A stretch of 64,000 nucleotides of DNA from Typhlomys cinereus (taxonomy: Eukaryota; Chordata; Mammalia; Rodentia; Platacanthomyidae): NCBI GenBank assembly GCA_023101885.1, contig JALPQD010000125.1, forward strand, positions 5,067,140 through 5,131,139, written 5' to 3'. Below, piece after piece: positions 23,030-34,334 of the stretch. The position numbers and the translations under genes were made by a program. The notes beneath the pieces are model-generated. The model made no database searches and was not told the DNA's origin. It worked only from the letters and a program-made list of their open reading frames with translations. Each line of letters starts with the position of its first letter. The stretch's first letter is position 1.

Positions 23030-26000
23030 GATCCACCTATTAGGGAATACATACGGCGCTTAATTTTCTGTGTATGTTGTGTCTAAATTTCATCCATTTC
23101 CCAGCAAATTGCATTAATTCATCATTTTTGATGGCTGAGTAGTATTCCTTTGTATAAATGTACCACATTTTCCTTATCCACACATCAACTGTTGGACATT
23201 TTGGTTTATTTCATGACTTTGCTATTGTAAACAGTGCTGCTATGAATATGGTTGTGCTTTGTGCTATCAAGGTGAATTTTTGCTGTATGGAGGGTTATTC
23301 CCAAAAGTCATATGGCATTTCAATCTTTAAGTTCTTTAAGAATCACTAGACTGCTTGCCGGTTGAATGAGCCTGTATTCCCACCAGCAATGTAGGAGAGT
23401 TCCCCTCCCCACATCCTCTCCAGTATTTGGTATTGTTTGTGTTGTGGATTTTTGCCATCCTGACCGGGGTGAGATGATATCTCAGGGAGGTTTTGATTTG
23501 CATTTCCCTGATGGCTAAGGATGTGGAACATTTTTAAAGATATTTCTTAGAGCTTTTAATTTCGTCCCTGGTAAAGTTTCTTTTAAGTTCCAAGGCCCAT
23601 TTTTTAATTGGGCCATTGGTTTCCTTAGTGTTTAGTTTTCTAAGTTCTTTGTGCATTCTGGATAACAGAGCTCTATCAGATATGTGGTTAGTGAAGACCT
23701 TCTCCCATTTTGTGGGTTGCCTTTGTGCTCGAGTTACAATCTCTTTATCTGAACAGAAGCTCTTTAATTGCATAAGATCCCATCTGTTGAGTGTTGGTTG
23801 TAGTGACTACCCTATTGAATTTCCATTTAGGAACTGTTGGCCTAGTCCAATCAGCACGAGGGAGTTCCTTACCCTTTCAACTATGGTTTTTATTGTCCCT
23901 GGCCTTATAGTGAGGTCCTTGATCCATTTGGAATTAATTCTTGTACATGATGACAAGTACAGGTCCAGTTTTAATGTTCTGCATGTGGAGATCCAGTTTT
24001 GCCAGCACCATTTGTTGAAGATGCTGTTCTTTTTCCACTGGATTTTTTGGGCCCCTTTGTCAAAGATCAAACGGCTGTAGTTGTGTGGGCTTATATCTGG
24101 GTCTTCAACACTTATCCATTGATCTGTGTGTCTATTTTGGAGCCATTCCCAAGCTGTTTTTATAACTATGGATTTGTAGTATAGATTAAGGTTTGGTATA
24201 GTGATACCTCCAGCTTTTGTTACTCAGGATTGTTTTTGCTATCCTGGGTCTTTTGTGCCTCCATATGAACGTTGAGATTGTTTGGTCAACTTCTTTAAAG
24301 AATTGCTTTGGAATTTTAATTGGGATAGCATTGAATCTGTATATTGAATTTGGTAGGATGGTCATTTTTGTGATATTGATTCTGCCAATCTAGGAACATG
24401 GGAGGTCTTTCCACATTCTAATGTCTTCTGCAATTTCTTTTTTCAGGGTTTTAAAGTTTTCATTGTAAAGGTCACTTATTCCTTGGATAAAATACCTTTA
24501 TCCCAAGGTATTTCATTTTTTTAGGGGCTATAGTAAATGGGATTGTTTCTCTCAAGGCTTTTTCACTTCTTTCATTCTGGGCATATAGGAAGGCCTCTGA
24601 TTTTTGCACATTTATTTTGTATCCTGCCACCCTGCTGAACTTCTCAATTAGTTCCAGGAGCTTCCTGGTGGAGTTTTTGGGATCACTCAGGTATAAGATC
24701 ATGTCATCTGCAAATAGGGATAGCTTGACTTCTTCCTTGCCGATTTGAATCCCTCTTATGTCCCTTTCTTGTCTTATGGCTTCAGCTAAGACTTCAAGTA
24801 CAATATTGAATAGAAGTGGTGAGAGTGGACAGCCTTGTCTAGTTCCTGATCGAAGTGGGAATGCTTCCAATTGTTCCCCATTGAGCATAATCCTTGCTGT
24901 GGGCTTGTTGTATACAGCTTTTATTATATTGATAAAGGTTCTTTCCATTCCAACTGTCTCTAGGGTTTTGATCATAAAGAGCTGTTGGATCTTGTCAAAA
25001 GCTTTTTCTGCATTTATCGAGTTATCATATCTTTTTTAAGTGTGTCTTTATTAGGTTTTGGGATTAAGACGATATTAGCTTCATAGAAGGTGTTTGGTAT
25101 CGTTCATTCCTTTGCTATTTGACATAACAGAGTATTGGTTTTATTAGCTCCTTAAATGTCTGGTAGAACTCTTTGCTGAATCTATCTGACCCAGGACATT
25201 TCTTGGTGGGAAGATTCGAGATTACTTCATTGATTTCCTCATATGTTGTAGGACTGTTTAAATAATTCACAACTTCCTGATTCAATTTCGGTAAGTTGTG
25301 CTTACTTAGGAATTCATCCATTTCTTTGTGTTGTCAAATTTCACAGAGCATAAGTTTTTGAAATATGACATTAAAATACTCTGAATTTCTTGGGTATCCG
25401 TAGTGATAACTCCATTTTCATTTCTAATTTTGTTAATTTGTGTTTTTTCTCTCTTGCTTTTGGTTAATTTAGCTAGGGGTATAACAATCTTATTGATTTT
25501 TTCAAAAAATCAGCTTTTTGACTGGTTGATTCTCTGTATCATTTTCCTAATCTCAATTTCGAATATTTCTCCCCTAATTTTGCTAATCTCCTTTCTTCTA
25601 CTGCTTTTGGGATCAGATTGTTCTAGTGTCTCTAAAGCTTTAAGCTGTATTGTTAAGTTATTTATTTGTGATATTTCCATTTTTTTGGTGTAGGCATTAA
25701 GAGCTATGAACTTACCTCTTAGGACAGCTTTCATTGTGTCCCAGAAATTTTGGTAAGTTGTATTTTCATTATCGTTCAGTTTCAGGAAATCTTGAATTTC
25801 CTTTTTAATTTCTTCCTGAATCCAATTCTCATTTAGCATCATATTGTTAAGTTTCTAGAAGCTAGTGTATTTTCTGTTGTTTATTGTGTTGTGGATATCA
25901 AGCTTTAGACCATGGTGATCTGATAGGGTACAGGCTAGAATTTCAACTTTCCTGGATATGTGAAGATTCGTTTTGTAGTCCAATATGTGATCTCTTTTAG

Positions 26001-26603
26001 AGAAAGTTCGTGTGCTGCTCAGAAAAAATGTGTATTCTTTGGTGCGTGGATGAAAAGTTCTATAGAGATCTATAAGGTACATTTCTTTAAGGGTTTGGTT
26101 GAGTTCCAAAGTGTCTCTGTTAAGCTTTTGGCCTGTTGATCTATCCCATGTTGAAAGGGCATTGTTGAAATCCCCAAGAATTATTGTTTGGGTGTTGATT
26201 TCTTGCTTTAGATAATGTAGAGTTTGCTTAATGAATGTGGAGAGGCCGTATTAGGTGCATATATGTTCAGTATTGTGAAGTCTTCCTGATGAATTGTACC
26301 TGTGACTAAAATGTAGTATCTTTCTGTGTCTCTTATGATTTTTTTTGGTTTGAAGTCCACTTTGTCGGAGAGCATAATGGCTATCCCTGCCTGTTTCCTG
26401 GTTCTATTAGCTTGCAGAATTTTTGACCAGCCTTTTAGTTTTAGGATGTGCCTATCTTTTGTGGTGAGATGAGTTTCCTGAAGGCAGCAGATTGTTGGAT
26501 TGTGCTTTTTAATCCAAGCTTTTAATTTGTGTCTCTTAATCAGTGAGTTAATACCATTGACATTTAGTATAATAATGGAGAAATTATTTTTAATTCTGGA
26601 CAT
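23030..26603 (-). pseudogene. L1 copy B ORF2, frameshifted, RT deleted and mutated
   Basis: The endonuclease start is at 26603 (MSRIKNNFSIIILNVNG; CLQETHL and ILNIYAPN present). The frame breaks near 26235-26250. The SKIDHILG position reads SKRDHILDYK. The linker is at 25842-25510. In the RT, about 200 bp present in copy A (1221-1429) is missing at 25022-25032. The motif A aspartate codon is AAT (Asn) at 25012-25014. FADD survives near 24704-24715 within the 24975-24472 fragment. The Cys-rich C-terminus lies near 23346-23531 with further stops. Reverse transcription is not possible. Confidence 0.92.
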
Positions 26604-26644
26604 TTTTTATGTTTAGTGGCTTTTGTAAGTGTATTGTTTGACAT

Positions 26645-27724
26645 TTAGGTTTTGGTGGTATTACACTTCCTTTCTGTCCTCCTGGATACACTTGTTTTTC
26701 CTTTAAGTTTGAGTATCATTTCTAGCATTTTTTGAAGGCCTGGTTTGGTAGATATGTATCCCTTCAAGTTGTCTTTGTGCTGGAAAACTTTTCTTTCTCC
26801 CTGGATCATGATGGATAGTTTTGCCGGGTATATCAGTCTGGGTTGACATTTTTGCTCATTTAATACTTGAAGTACGTCTCTCCAAGCTCTTCTTGCTTTT
26901 ACTGTTTCCATTGAGAAGTCATTTGTTATTTTAATAGGCTTACCTTTAAAAGTGACTTGTTTTTTTTTTTTCCCTTGAAGCTCTCAGCACCTTTTCTTTG
27001 TCTTGAATGTGGAGTGTTTTGACTATAATTTGCCATGGCGAGTTTCTATTTTGGTCATATGTGTTTGGGGTGTGGAATGCCTCTTGTATATGGATGGGCC
27101 TCTCATTCTTTAGTTGAGGGAAGTTTTTATTTATGATAATTTGAAAATTTTCCTCAGGTGTGGTATTTTGGAATTCTTGCTCTGGTATTCCATGAATGCA
27201 CATGTTAGGCTTCTTCAGGGTGTCCCATAACTCTTGAATATTCCTCTCAAGTGTCTTTTTGGCTTTAAGAACCTCTTTCATTGAGTTGGTTAATTCTCCC
27301 ACTGTGTCTTCAAGATCTGAAATTCTATTTTCTGCTTCATTAGTTCTGCTGATAAGACTCTCTGTTGAGTTTTGGGTTAAAGATAACTTGTCTTTTAGTT
27401 CAATTTTAAACTCTGCCTGAGACTGTTTTAATGGCTCTATGCCTGTTTCTGTTTCTTGAACTGTTTTTCTCAACTCCTCCAAGTGTCTGTTGTGTTCCTG
27501 TTCAAAATGGTTGATGCAATTGTTTAACTCCTGCTGGATTTCTTCTTTCATAATAGTAATCATGGTAATGATCATATTTTGAAAGTTGTTATCTTGGGTC
27601 TGGCTTTCTTGGCTATTATCTGTGAATTTGTTCTGGTTGGAATCCATCATTATAGGGTTAATTCTTTCGGTGGGAGATTTGTCTTCCTGGATTTGTTTCT
27701 CATGGATCTGCACTTTGACTTAGG
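26645..27724 (-). pseudogene. L1 copy B ORF1, frameshifted
   Basis: Two fragments cover the copy A ORF1. Residues of the coiled coil and RRM (27713-26946, including KKPNMCIHGIPEQE) are followed by the C-terminal domain (26911-26645, including ARRAWRDVLQVLNEQ and YPAKLSIM). One break is close to the start codon, where the frame beginning ATGCCTAAG stops early. Another is at the long A-run near 26960-26971. It is no longer a translatable chaperone. Confidence 0.9.
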
Positions 27725-28594
27725 CATTGTCCTTTTGTCTCTTAAGACTTTTCAGTTTCTGTGTGTTTTTGACTGAACTGATTTAGTTGGTATTACTACT
27801 CTCAGGCAGTTATTACTAGTGCTTGCCTTGTATTTGGTTTCGTTTGTTTGTTGTTAGTATTATTTCCTAGATGAGGCTATTAGGCTGTTAGTACATCAGT
27901 TAAGTCAGATTAAGTAGACAGAAAGTGAATATTAGTATGGTAGTGCACTTTTATGATTCAGTATCTTGGTGATATGTGAGGGTGAGTAGTGTAATCCCTT
28001 GAGTTGTATATATTTTTGGGGTGGCTGTATGGAAAATTTAATCTACAGTAATTAATACTAAAAAAGGGCAGTATGGTTAAAAAAAAGAGGTTTACTTATT
28101 TTTGGGCTGGATGTGAAGTATCTCTCCCATGTGATAGGATGATTTTAGATGATTTCAGATGTATGGCCTTTGTCCCTTAGAGCTTTGCTTGGGTTATCTT
28201 TGGATTGTGTTGAATTCTGTGTAGCAGTGTGTCCTCTGTGGACCATGAGCGAGGGTCTTCGGTGGGTCAGAGGGGCAGAGGGGCTGATGGTGATGGCAGA
28301 ACTCTTCACCTGGGTCCTGGGACTTGGCTTACTGGCCTACTCAGGCTCCAGGGATGGAGGACCCAGAACAAGTCCTGTCCCGGTGGGGCGGCAGGCGGTC
28401 GGGAGGAACAAAGGGGCTGGGGCAAACAGGACACAGCCTGGGTGTTGCCCGGGCTGGCTGGTCGGAGGAGCTGGGGCATGGGGCGACCTGGGGGGCTGGG
28501 CAACTCACCTGGGATGGAGGACTGACAGAGAGTCCCGTATGGGGGGACAGGCCGGTGGGAGGAACGAAGGGGCTGGGGCCCAGGGTGTGGGCCA
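27725..28594 (-). promoter_or_regulatory. L1 copy B 5' UTR with GC-rich monomers
   Basis: The distal part (about 28240-28590) is GC-rich. The pair gggatggaggac ... gggaggaac[a/g]aaggggctgg occurs at about 28351-28425 and about 28511-28580, a period near 160 bp, so about two monomers. The sequence does not resemble the copy A monomer of about 257 bp. The proximal part (27725-28240) is AT-rich spacer to ORF1. Confidence 0.75.
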
Positions 28595-28734
28595 TCCATG
28601 TCATTTTCTATGTTTGTCTCCTGTGTCTTGACAAAGACTATCTGAAGCAGTGTCAGTCTTGTGAACGTGGTCTCTAACATTGTGTTGTTTTTTTTCAAAC
28701 TCTCTCTTCTCAATGAAAGCTTCAGAATTAGCTT

Positions 28735-28823
28735 GTCTACATCCACAAAATGACTTGATAGAATTTAGACTCAGGTCTTTCTGTTTGTGAGACAGTCTTA
28801 ACCCCTGAGCCATCTTTTCACTG
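28735..28823 (-). mobile_element. SINE head fragment (tRNA-derived)
   Basis: It ends with gacagtcttaacccctgagccatctttt, the reversed tRNA-like head seen in the other SINEs here, and contains a reversed B-box region (atttagactcaggtc). Confidence 0.6.
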
Positions 28824-29394
28824 TATTTCATCTCAGATATTAACAATTATTTTGTTGGGTGCTTTTGATTCTATAGCATTTGAGATACGGTATTTTTTAA
28901 TTTTCTTGTAATGTTTTTGTATGGCTATAGTACTAGATTCTCACTGATCTTGTGAAAAGAGTTAGAAACTCTTCTGTTTATATCATATTAAAGAGCATTC
29001 AGAAAACTGGCATAATTTCTTCTTTTAATAATTAATAGAATTCATCAGTGAATGCTTATGGGCTCATTGTTTAGTTGGAATGTTATTAAACATTTATCTA
29101 CTTTTCCTAATAATTACTCTATTTATGTTTTCTTTTTGTTGTTGTTGAGACTTAGTAGGCCATACATTTTAAGGAATCAGTTCATTCCACCTAGGCTGTC
29201 ATATATTTAGCAAAGTGACATTCATTATTATTGCTCTGCTAATCATTTTAATGTCTGCAGAATCCGCAGTAATGTGTATTTTTCATTTATGATATTAGCT
29301 CATGTTGAGTATCAAATGGCTGTCATATGATTTAGCTTGTCTTTGACTATCTTCTTTGAGATGATGTCAGTTTTCACATGCAAGTGCCAGTGTG

Positions 29395-29620
29395 TGGCCT
29401 CTGTACTTGACTGATTCTGTTGAATTTCCTACAAGTACTCCTTCAGGTTCAATTAATTCATTACAGTAATTCACAGAACTCAGGGAAAACAAGCTTCTTT
29501 AGACTTACCTGATAGTAAGGGATATATCACAGAGGATACAAATGACAGTCAGATAAAGAGTATGGTGAAATCTGAAATAGAAAAGAGACATGAAACCTCT
29601 AGGAACTTTCAGGAAATTTT
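29395..29620 (+). repeat. Ancient repeat relic shared with 36735-36830
   Basis: It contains ctccttcaggttcaatt...cagtaattcacagaactca and tacaaatgacagtcagataa. A related stretch lies at 36735-36830. The family was not assigned. Confidence 0.5.
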
Positions 29621-30033
29621 GAATATACATTTTTTTTCTTTTATGGGAGCTTTATCATGTAGGAATGATTATTTAAGTGACTGACCATTGATGATCAGCC
29701 TAAATTTCAGTCCAACCCCACTCCCTGAATGTTGGAAAGTAGCACATAAATTATTCAATGCTTGAATCTAGTGGTTGTTTCCTCTGAAAGAATCCTCCTC
29801 CTGAGGCTATCTATGAATCAACTAATTGCCTCATTGATCTTACCATGTAAGGTCTTATGTCACAGTGTTACAGACTCATTTGATTGGACTATATGTTCAA
29901 AAGGCCAACTTTTGATTTTGCTGATTGATTTTCTGTTTTCAACAACGCATATTTCTGATTTTAAAATTATTTTCTTCTACTTATTTAGTATTTAATTTGC
30001 TTTTATTTTTGAGTTTCCTCAGGTAGGCTTTTA

Positions 30034-30587
30034 TTATTTCATTTTATTTTTAATTTATTTTATTTTTTTCCCACTCATACAAACTTAATAGGTACCCTGT
30101 CCCCTCCCTCCCTCCACCCTTCCCCGGACCCCCTTACTCCCTCCCCCCCTTTCCTCTTCCTTTCACTTCCCTCCTTCCCTTTCTCCCAGTACCCACTTCT
30201 TCCCCCCCACCCCCAGTCCCTGGAACACCCTTTAGTGTGAATGTAAAACTTCCCTATGGGTCCTCCACTCTAATGAGGGGTAAGGAAGCATTGCCTAGAG
30301 CCCTTTCTTGTGCTCCCCTTTAGTATGGGAGCACTATTGTGCCCTTGCCTCTAAGGATCCTAGTTCCTGTGATCCATGCTAGACTTTGGGGGGGGTCAAT
30401 GATATGTTAGTCATTGCGCAGGTCATGCAAAGTCCTATTATGGTTACTTTGGTCCTAACTTGTTTGGAGTATCTTGCGTATTGTGGCTCCTCCCCATCTT
30501 AAGGCTTTTACAATCTTACCAGCCCCTCTTCTGCAAATTTCCCTGAGCTTCAGGACGGGGAGAGACTTGGCTGGTCTGGTTCCATAA
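30034..30587 (-). mobile_element. 5'-truncated L1 3' end, antisense
   Basis: T-rich start, ccactcatacaaacttaata, reversed polypurine tract, then L1 3' UTR. The target-site duplication tcaggtaggctttta lies at 30019-30033 and 30588-30602. Inserted in old L1. Confidence 0.93.
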
Positions 30588-30695
30588 TCAGGTAGGCTTT
30601 TAAATTAATGTTACATTTTTCCCCTTGTTTGAACACACATTTAATGCTATACAGTTCCTTGTAAACGTAATTCTTACTGTCCTACTAATTTTTTT

Positions 30696-31207
30696 TTCCA
30701 CTCATACGAACTTAATAGGTACCCCGGTCCCTTCCCTCCCTCCACCCCTTTTCCTCTACCTTTCTCTCCCTCTCTCCCTTTCTCCCAGTGCCTCCTCCCC
30801 CATCCCTGGAGCATCCTTTAGTGTGCATGTCAAACTTCCCTCTGGGTTCTTCTCTGTGATGAGTTGTAAGGACTCCCTAGCATTGCCTAGAGCTCTTTCT
30901 TGTGTTCCCCTTTAGTATAGGAACACTATTGTGGCTGTTAATCCCTTGCCTCTAAGGATCCTAGTGCCTGTTATCCATGCTAGACTTTGGGGGGACCAAT
31001 GATATGTCGGTCATTGAGCAGATTGTGCAAAGTCCTATTATGATTACTTTGGCCCTAACTTATGTGGAGTATCTTGCATATCGTTGTTCCTCCCCATTTT
31101 TAGGCTCTTACAATCTTACTGGCCCCTCTTCCTCAAATTTCCTTGAGTTTTAGGATGGGGAGAGATTAAGCTGGCCTGGTTCCAGGTTATTAATGTAGGG
31201 TCTCTGT
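30696..31207 (-). mobile_element. 5'-truncated L1 3' end, antisense
   Basis: Same 3' UTR segment as the preceding copy. The flanks gtcctactaattttt (from 30679) and gtcccactaattttt (from 31208) form a target-site duplication with one mismatch. The copies at 30034 and 30696 are separate events: each has its own duplication. Confidence 0.92.
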
Positions 31208-32074
31208 GTCCCACTAATTTTTATAATTGCATCTTCACTTTTGTGACTTAATGGTTGTTTTAATTTTCTTTAGGTTTCATTTTTGACCCATGTGTTACTT
31301 TAAGGTGTATTGTTTAGAGTTTTACAAAATGTTACTGTTTTCCGATTGCACCCCTCTCTGATGTGAGAACAAATAATATAGATTCTTTATTAATTTAAAT
31401 TTGTTTAGATATTTTTTTCTGGTAAATAATAATGTTTGTCTTAATGAACTGACCCATATGAGTCTGTTTGTTTTTTGTTGAATAAAATGTCCAAAAACTG
31501 TCAATTGAATACTCTTGATTAATGGAAGTATTTAATTCAATTATGTTCTAGTGTATACTCTACTTTCTGATTGTGTCTACATCCTACAGAGGAATATTTA
31601 ACTCTCCAACTATTGTAGTGAGATTTATCTTCCACTGGCTGTATTAGTTTTTGTCATATTTTGTAACACTGCTGCTAATGCATGTGAATTAGCAGTTGTT
31701 TTTGGTCTTAGAGAATTCTCTCTGTTCCTTTGTGATGCTTCTTTATCCATGACGACTTTCCTTAGTTTTCTTTTCGTCTCATTCAAAATTGACTAGTTTG
31801 TTTTAGATTAATAATGGCATGATATATCTTTTCTCATCCTTTTTAAATCTGTTGTGGAAAATATGAAATGTAAAGTCATATGAAATGTAAAGTCCTCTTG
31901 ATGAACTCGCTGTACCCTACCCCTTAGTCATGCTGACTCTTGATGAACTGCCCTGTACCTTGCCCCTTAGTCATACTGACTTGTGCTTCACCCCTTGAGC
32001 CATCCTTATCACCAATAACCAGATGTTTCATCCCGTTTGCTGTGTTTGCTATGTTTGAAATTTGTTCCCTGCCC

Positions 32075-32083
32075 TATAAAAAA
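32075..32083 (+). promoter_or_regulatory. LTR TATA box
   Basis: tataaaaaa within ccctataaaaaacc. The predicted cap site is about 25-30 bp downstream, near 32105. Confidence 0.8.
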
Positions 32084-32149
32084 CCAGGGTCCTAAGTGCT
32101 CGGGGCCGCTCCTGCTCCTGAAAAGCAGGGTGACCCCAGCACGCTGGTA

Positions 32150-32155
32150 ATTAAA
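32150..32155 (+). terminator. LTR polyadenylation signal (ATTAAA)
   Basis: ATTAAA in the R region, about 75 bp after the TATA box, the spacing usual for gammaretroviral LTRs. Confidence 0.7.
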
Positions 32156-32240
32156 GCCTCTTGCCTTTGCATCGATTCTGGCATCTCCGTGTCTTTAGTT
32201 GAGGGGCTCGGTGGGGTGCAGGAACTTTAGTTCCAACATC

Positions 32241-32258
32241 TGGTGCATTGGCCGGGAA
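32241..32258 (+). other. Primer binding site, tRNA-Gly
   Basis: tggtgcattggccgggaa, two bases after the LTR end, is complementary to the 3' 18 bases of tRNA-Gly(GCC) as I know that tRNA. Most murine-type gammaretroviruses use tRNA-Pro or tRNA-Gln; tRNA-Gly use is known in a few groups. Confidence 0.88.
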
Positions 32259-32753
32259 AGGAGTACCCTCACTGGAGATCACGAAGAGCAGATCGGAGGC
32301 CAACTCGAGACAAAAGAGTGCGTGAGTATCTCTGTGCATGCTATTGTGTCTGCCTCGCTCTGGTTATCTAGTCCTGTTTTTTCCTCTCTGGGTTCTGAAT
32401 TTTGTCGGCTGGGCACTGTGAGTGCCGAGACCAGCATCTGGTAGCCGGGGCACGGTGAGTGCCGAAACCGTCTGGGCTATACCCTTAGAGAGGTGGGCAG
32501 ATGTGCCGACACACCTCGAAAAGTACGGAGGACGCTCCAAACTCGGGGATAGCATTTGAGCTGGATGATCCAGCTATTCAGACAGGAGCCAGGGATGTAT
32601 GACCCCTTATCTTCAAGGTATTCTCTCCCAGGCTCACAAGCGTTTGCTCTAACGTGGAAAAGCCTTGCAGGGAGATCTGTGCTTACAGCGTGTCTGATTG
32701 TTCTGTGTACTACGTTTTTCTGTCTTTGGTTTCGCTTTCATTTGAAAGGAGAA
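32259..32753 (+). other. Proviral leader with duplicated splice-donor-like segment
   Basis: Non-coding leader between primer site and gag. A unit of roughly 40 bp is imperfectly duplicated (about 32403-32470), each copy containing gtgagtgccga, a donor-like sequence. The encapsidation signal would be expected here but cannot be identified by eye. Confidence 0.5.
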
Positions 32754-34334
32754 ATGGGGCAAACTGTATCCATCCACACCTTTGTCTCTTACTCTAGACC
32801 ATTGGACAGACGTTAGGGAAAGAGGACATAACTTTTCACTGGAAGTTAGAAAAGGACGATGGCAAACTTTCTGCAGGTCTGAATGGCCATCCTTTGGGGT
32901 AGGTTGGCCATCAGAAGGCTCTTTCCAGAGCGATCTCATTACAGCTGTCAAGAACCCGTGTCTTCCGGTCTGGACCCCACGAACACCTGGACCAAGCCCC
33001 CTACATCATATATGGGAAGATTTGGTGCGGGACCCTCCCTCATGGGTTCACCCCTTCCTTCCCAGATCTCCTCCTCCTCCTCTTCCTTCCCAGCCTTCGC
33101 TCCCCACTTGCCTCGTGGCAACTGCTCCCACTTCCACTTCACCTTCTGCCCCACGCAAGCCTGCTCCTCTTCCCACTGATCCCCAGGACACCTTGTTGTA
33201 GGAATTGCCCCCCCTTATGCTCCACAAAGGCCCTATGCTCCTCTACTGGCAGAACTCCCATCACCTGACCCCTCTTCCCCTACATCCTCCGTGGACTTTC
33301 TGCCACCGCAGGGTCCAGCAGCCAGCACCCGGAGTCACCAAACTCAGCACCCTGGTGGAGCTGGACCCATTCCTACCCTGCCACTGCAGGCCTTTGGGAC
33401 CCCAGATGAACAGGGCCACCAACCCCTACAGTATTGGCCTTTCTCCTCCTCAGACCTCTACAATTAGGGAAATCAGAACCTGACCTTTTCTGAAAACCCA
33501 GATGCCCTAATCTCTCTTATAGAGTCAGTCTTGTTTTCCCATCAGCCTACCTGGGAAGACTGCCAACAACTCCTACAGGTTCTTCTCACCTTGGAGGAGA
33601 AACAGCGGGTCCTGTTGGAAGCACAGAAGCACGTCTGGGGACAGGATGGGAGGCCAACCATTGTCCCGGCCCTCATCGATGCTGCCTCCCCTCTGACTCA
33701 ACCTGACTGGGACTACAACATGCCTGAAGGTAGGGAGTGGCTCAAGGTCTACCGCCAGACTCTGATGGCAGGTCTCCGAGGGGCAGCAAAGCGCCCCACC
33801 AATTTGGCCAAGATAAGAGAGGTAATACAGGGCCCAGAGGAAGCACCTGCAGTGTACTTAGAATGTCTCATGGAGGCTTTCAGAAGGTTTATCCCTTTTG
33901 ACCCCACGAGCCCTGAGCAAAAGGCCACTGTTATGGTAGCCTTCATAGATCAGTCTGCCAAAGACATTAAGAAAAAATTACAGAGGATAGAAGGATTGCA
34001 GGATAAGTCACTGAGAGATCTGGTGCAGGTAGCTGAGAAGGTCTATTATAATAGGGATGACGAGGAAGAGAAAAAGGAAAAAGAGAAAAACATGAGAGAA
34101 AGGCGACAGGAAAAGAGATTAACTCAAATCCTGGCCGCTGTAGTTCAGGATAGGAAGGATGATGGGCAGAGAGGACTGGGCAGCGGAGGCTGACCCTGGG
34201 GCCGCGATCAATGTGCCTACTGCAAAGAAAGAGGCCATTGAGCAAAAGAATGTCCCAAAAGAAAACTAGGACCGAGGCACCCAGGGCCCACCAGACCAAT
34301 CCGGGTGCTGACCCTGGGAGAAGAATCAGATTAG
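32754..34334 (+). pseudogene. gag: gag (matrix, p12-like, capsid, nucleocapsid), multiply disrupted
   Basis: Gag is the structural polyprotein of the provirus. The start at 32754 encodes Met-Gly-Gln-Thr-Val, the myristoylation-type N-terminus. The frame shifts by about 32785 into a matrix segment (SLTLDHWTDV) that continues, proline-rich, to a stop at 33199-33201. From 33201 the original frame resumes through a proline-rich p12-like part. The capsid begins near 33426 (LQYWPFSSSDLYN), followed at once by a TAG at 33465. The capsid body is open from 33531 to 34190 and ends in a charged E/K/R coil. The nucleocapsid has one CCHC knuckle (34212-34253) with a TGA at 34239. A further TGA lies at 34191. 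The frame ends at the gag UAG (34332-34334). Confidence 0.9.

Larger units (their letters stand above)
21977..28609 (-). mobile_element. Full-length L1, copy B, antisense, with 15-bp target-site duplication
   Basis: The direct repeat tccatgtcattttct occurs at 21977-21991 and 28595-28609, enclosing about 6.6 kb. On the minus strand the order is: 5' UTR (about 28594-27725), ORF1 (27724 to about 26645), ORF2 (26603 to about 23030), and a 3' UTR with polypurine tract and poly(A) (about 23029-21992). The coding regions carry several frameshifts and an RT deletion of about 200 bp. The body is therefore complete in extent but inactive. Confidence 0.95.
28830..31849 (-). mobile_element. Decayed old L1 ORF2, antisense, hosting younger insertions
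   Basis: Antisense old-L1 blocks appear on both sides of two young L1 fragments. Examples are acacatttaatgctatacagtt (near 30640), tttgacccatgtgttacttt (near 31283), ggaatatttaactctccaac (near 31590) and gcatgatatatcttttctca (near 31817). These run in the order expected for antisense ORF2 linker and endonuclease. The segment 28830-29990 is too decayed to be sure. No usable reading frame remains. Confidence 0.6.
31850..32238 (+). repeat. 5' LTR of the provirus
   Basis: It begins tgttgtggaa and ends ttccaaca, imperfect inverted ends with TG...CA termini. U3 contains two tandem duplications: a 17-bp unit (31861-31877, 31878-31894) and a unit of about 42 bp (31896-31937, 31938-31980), possibly enhancer-type repeats. 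A TATA box and a polyadenylation signal follow. The 3' LTR is missing, so LTR divergence cannot date the insertion. The exact left edge could be 31850 or 31853. Confidence 0.85.
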
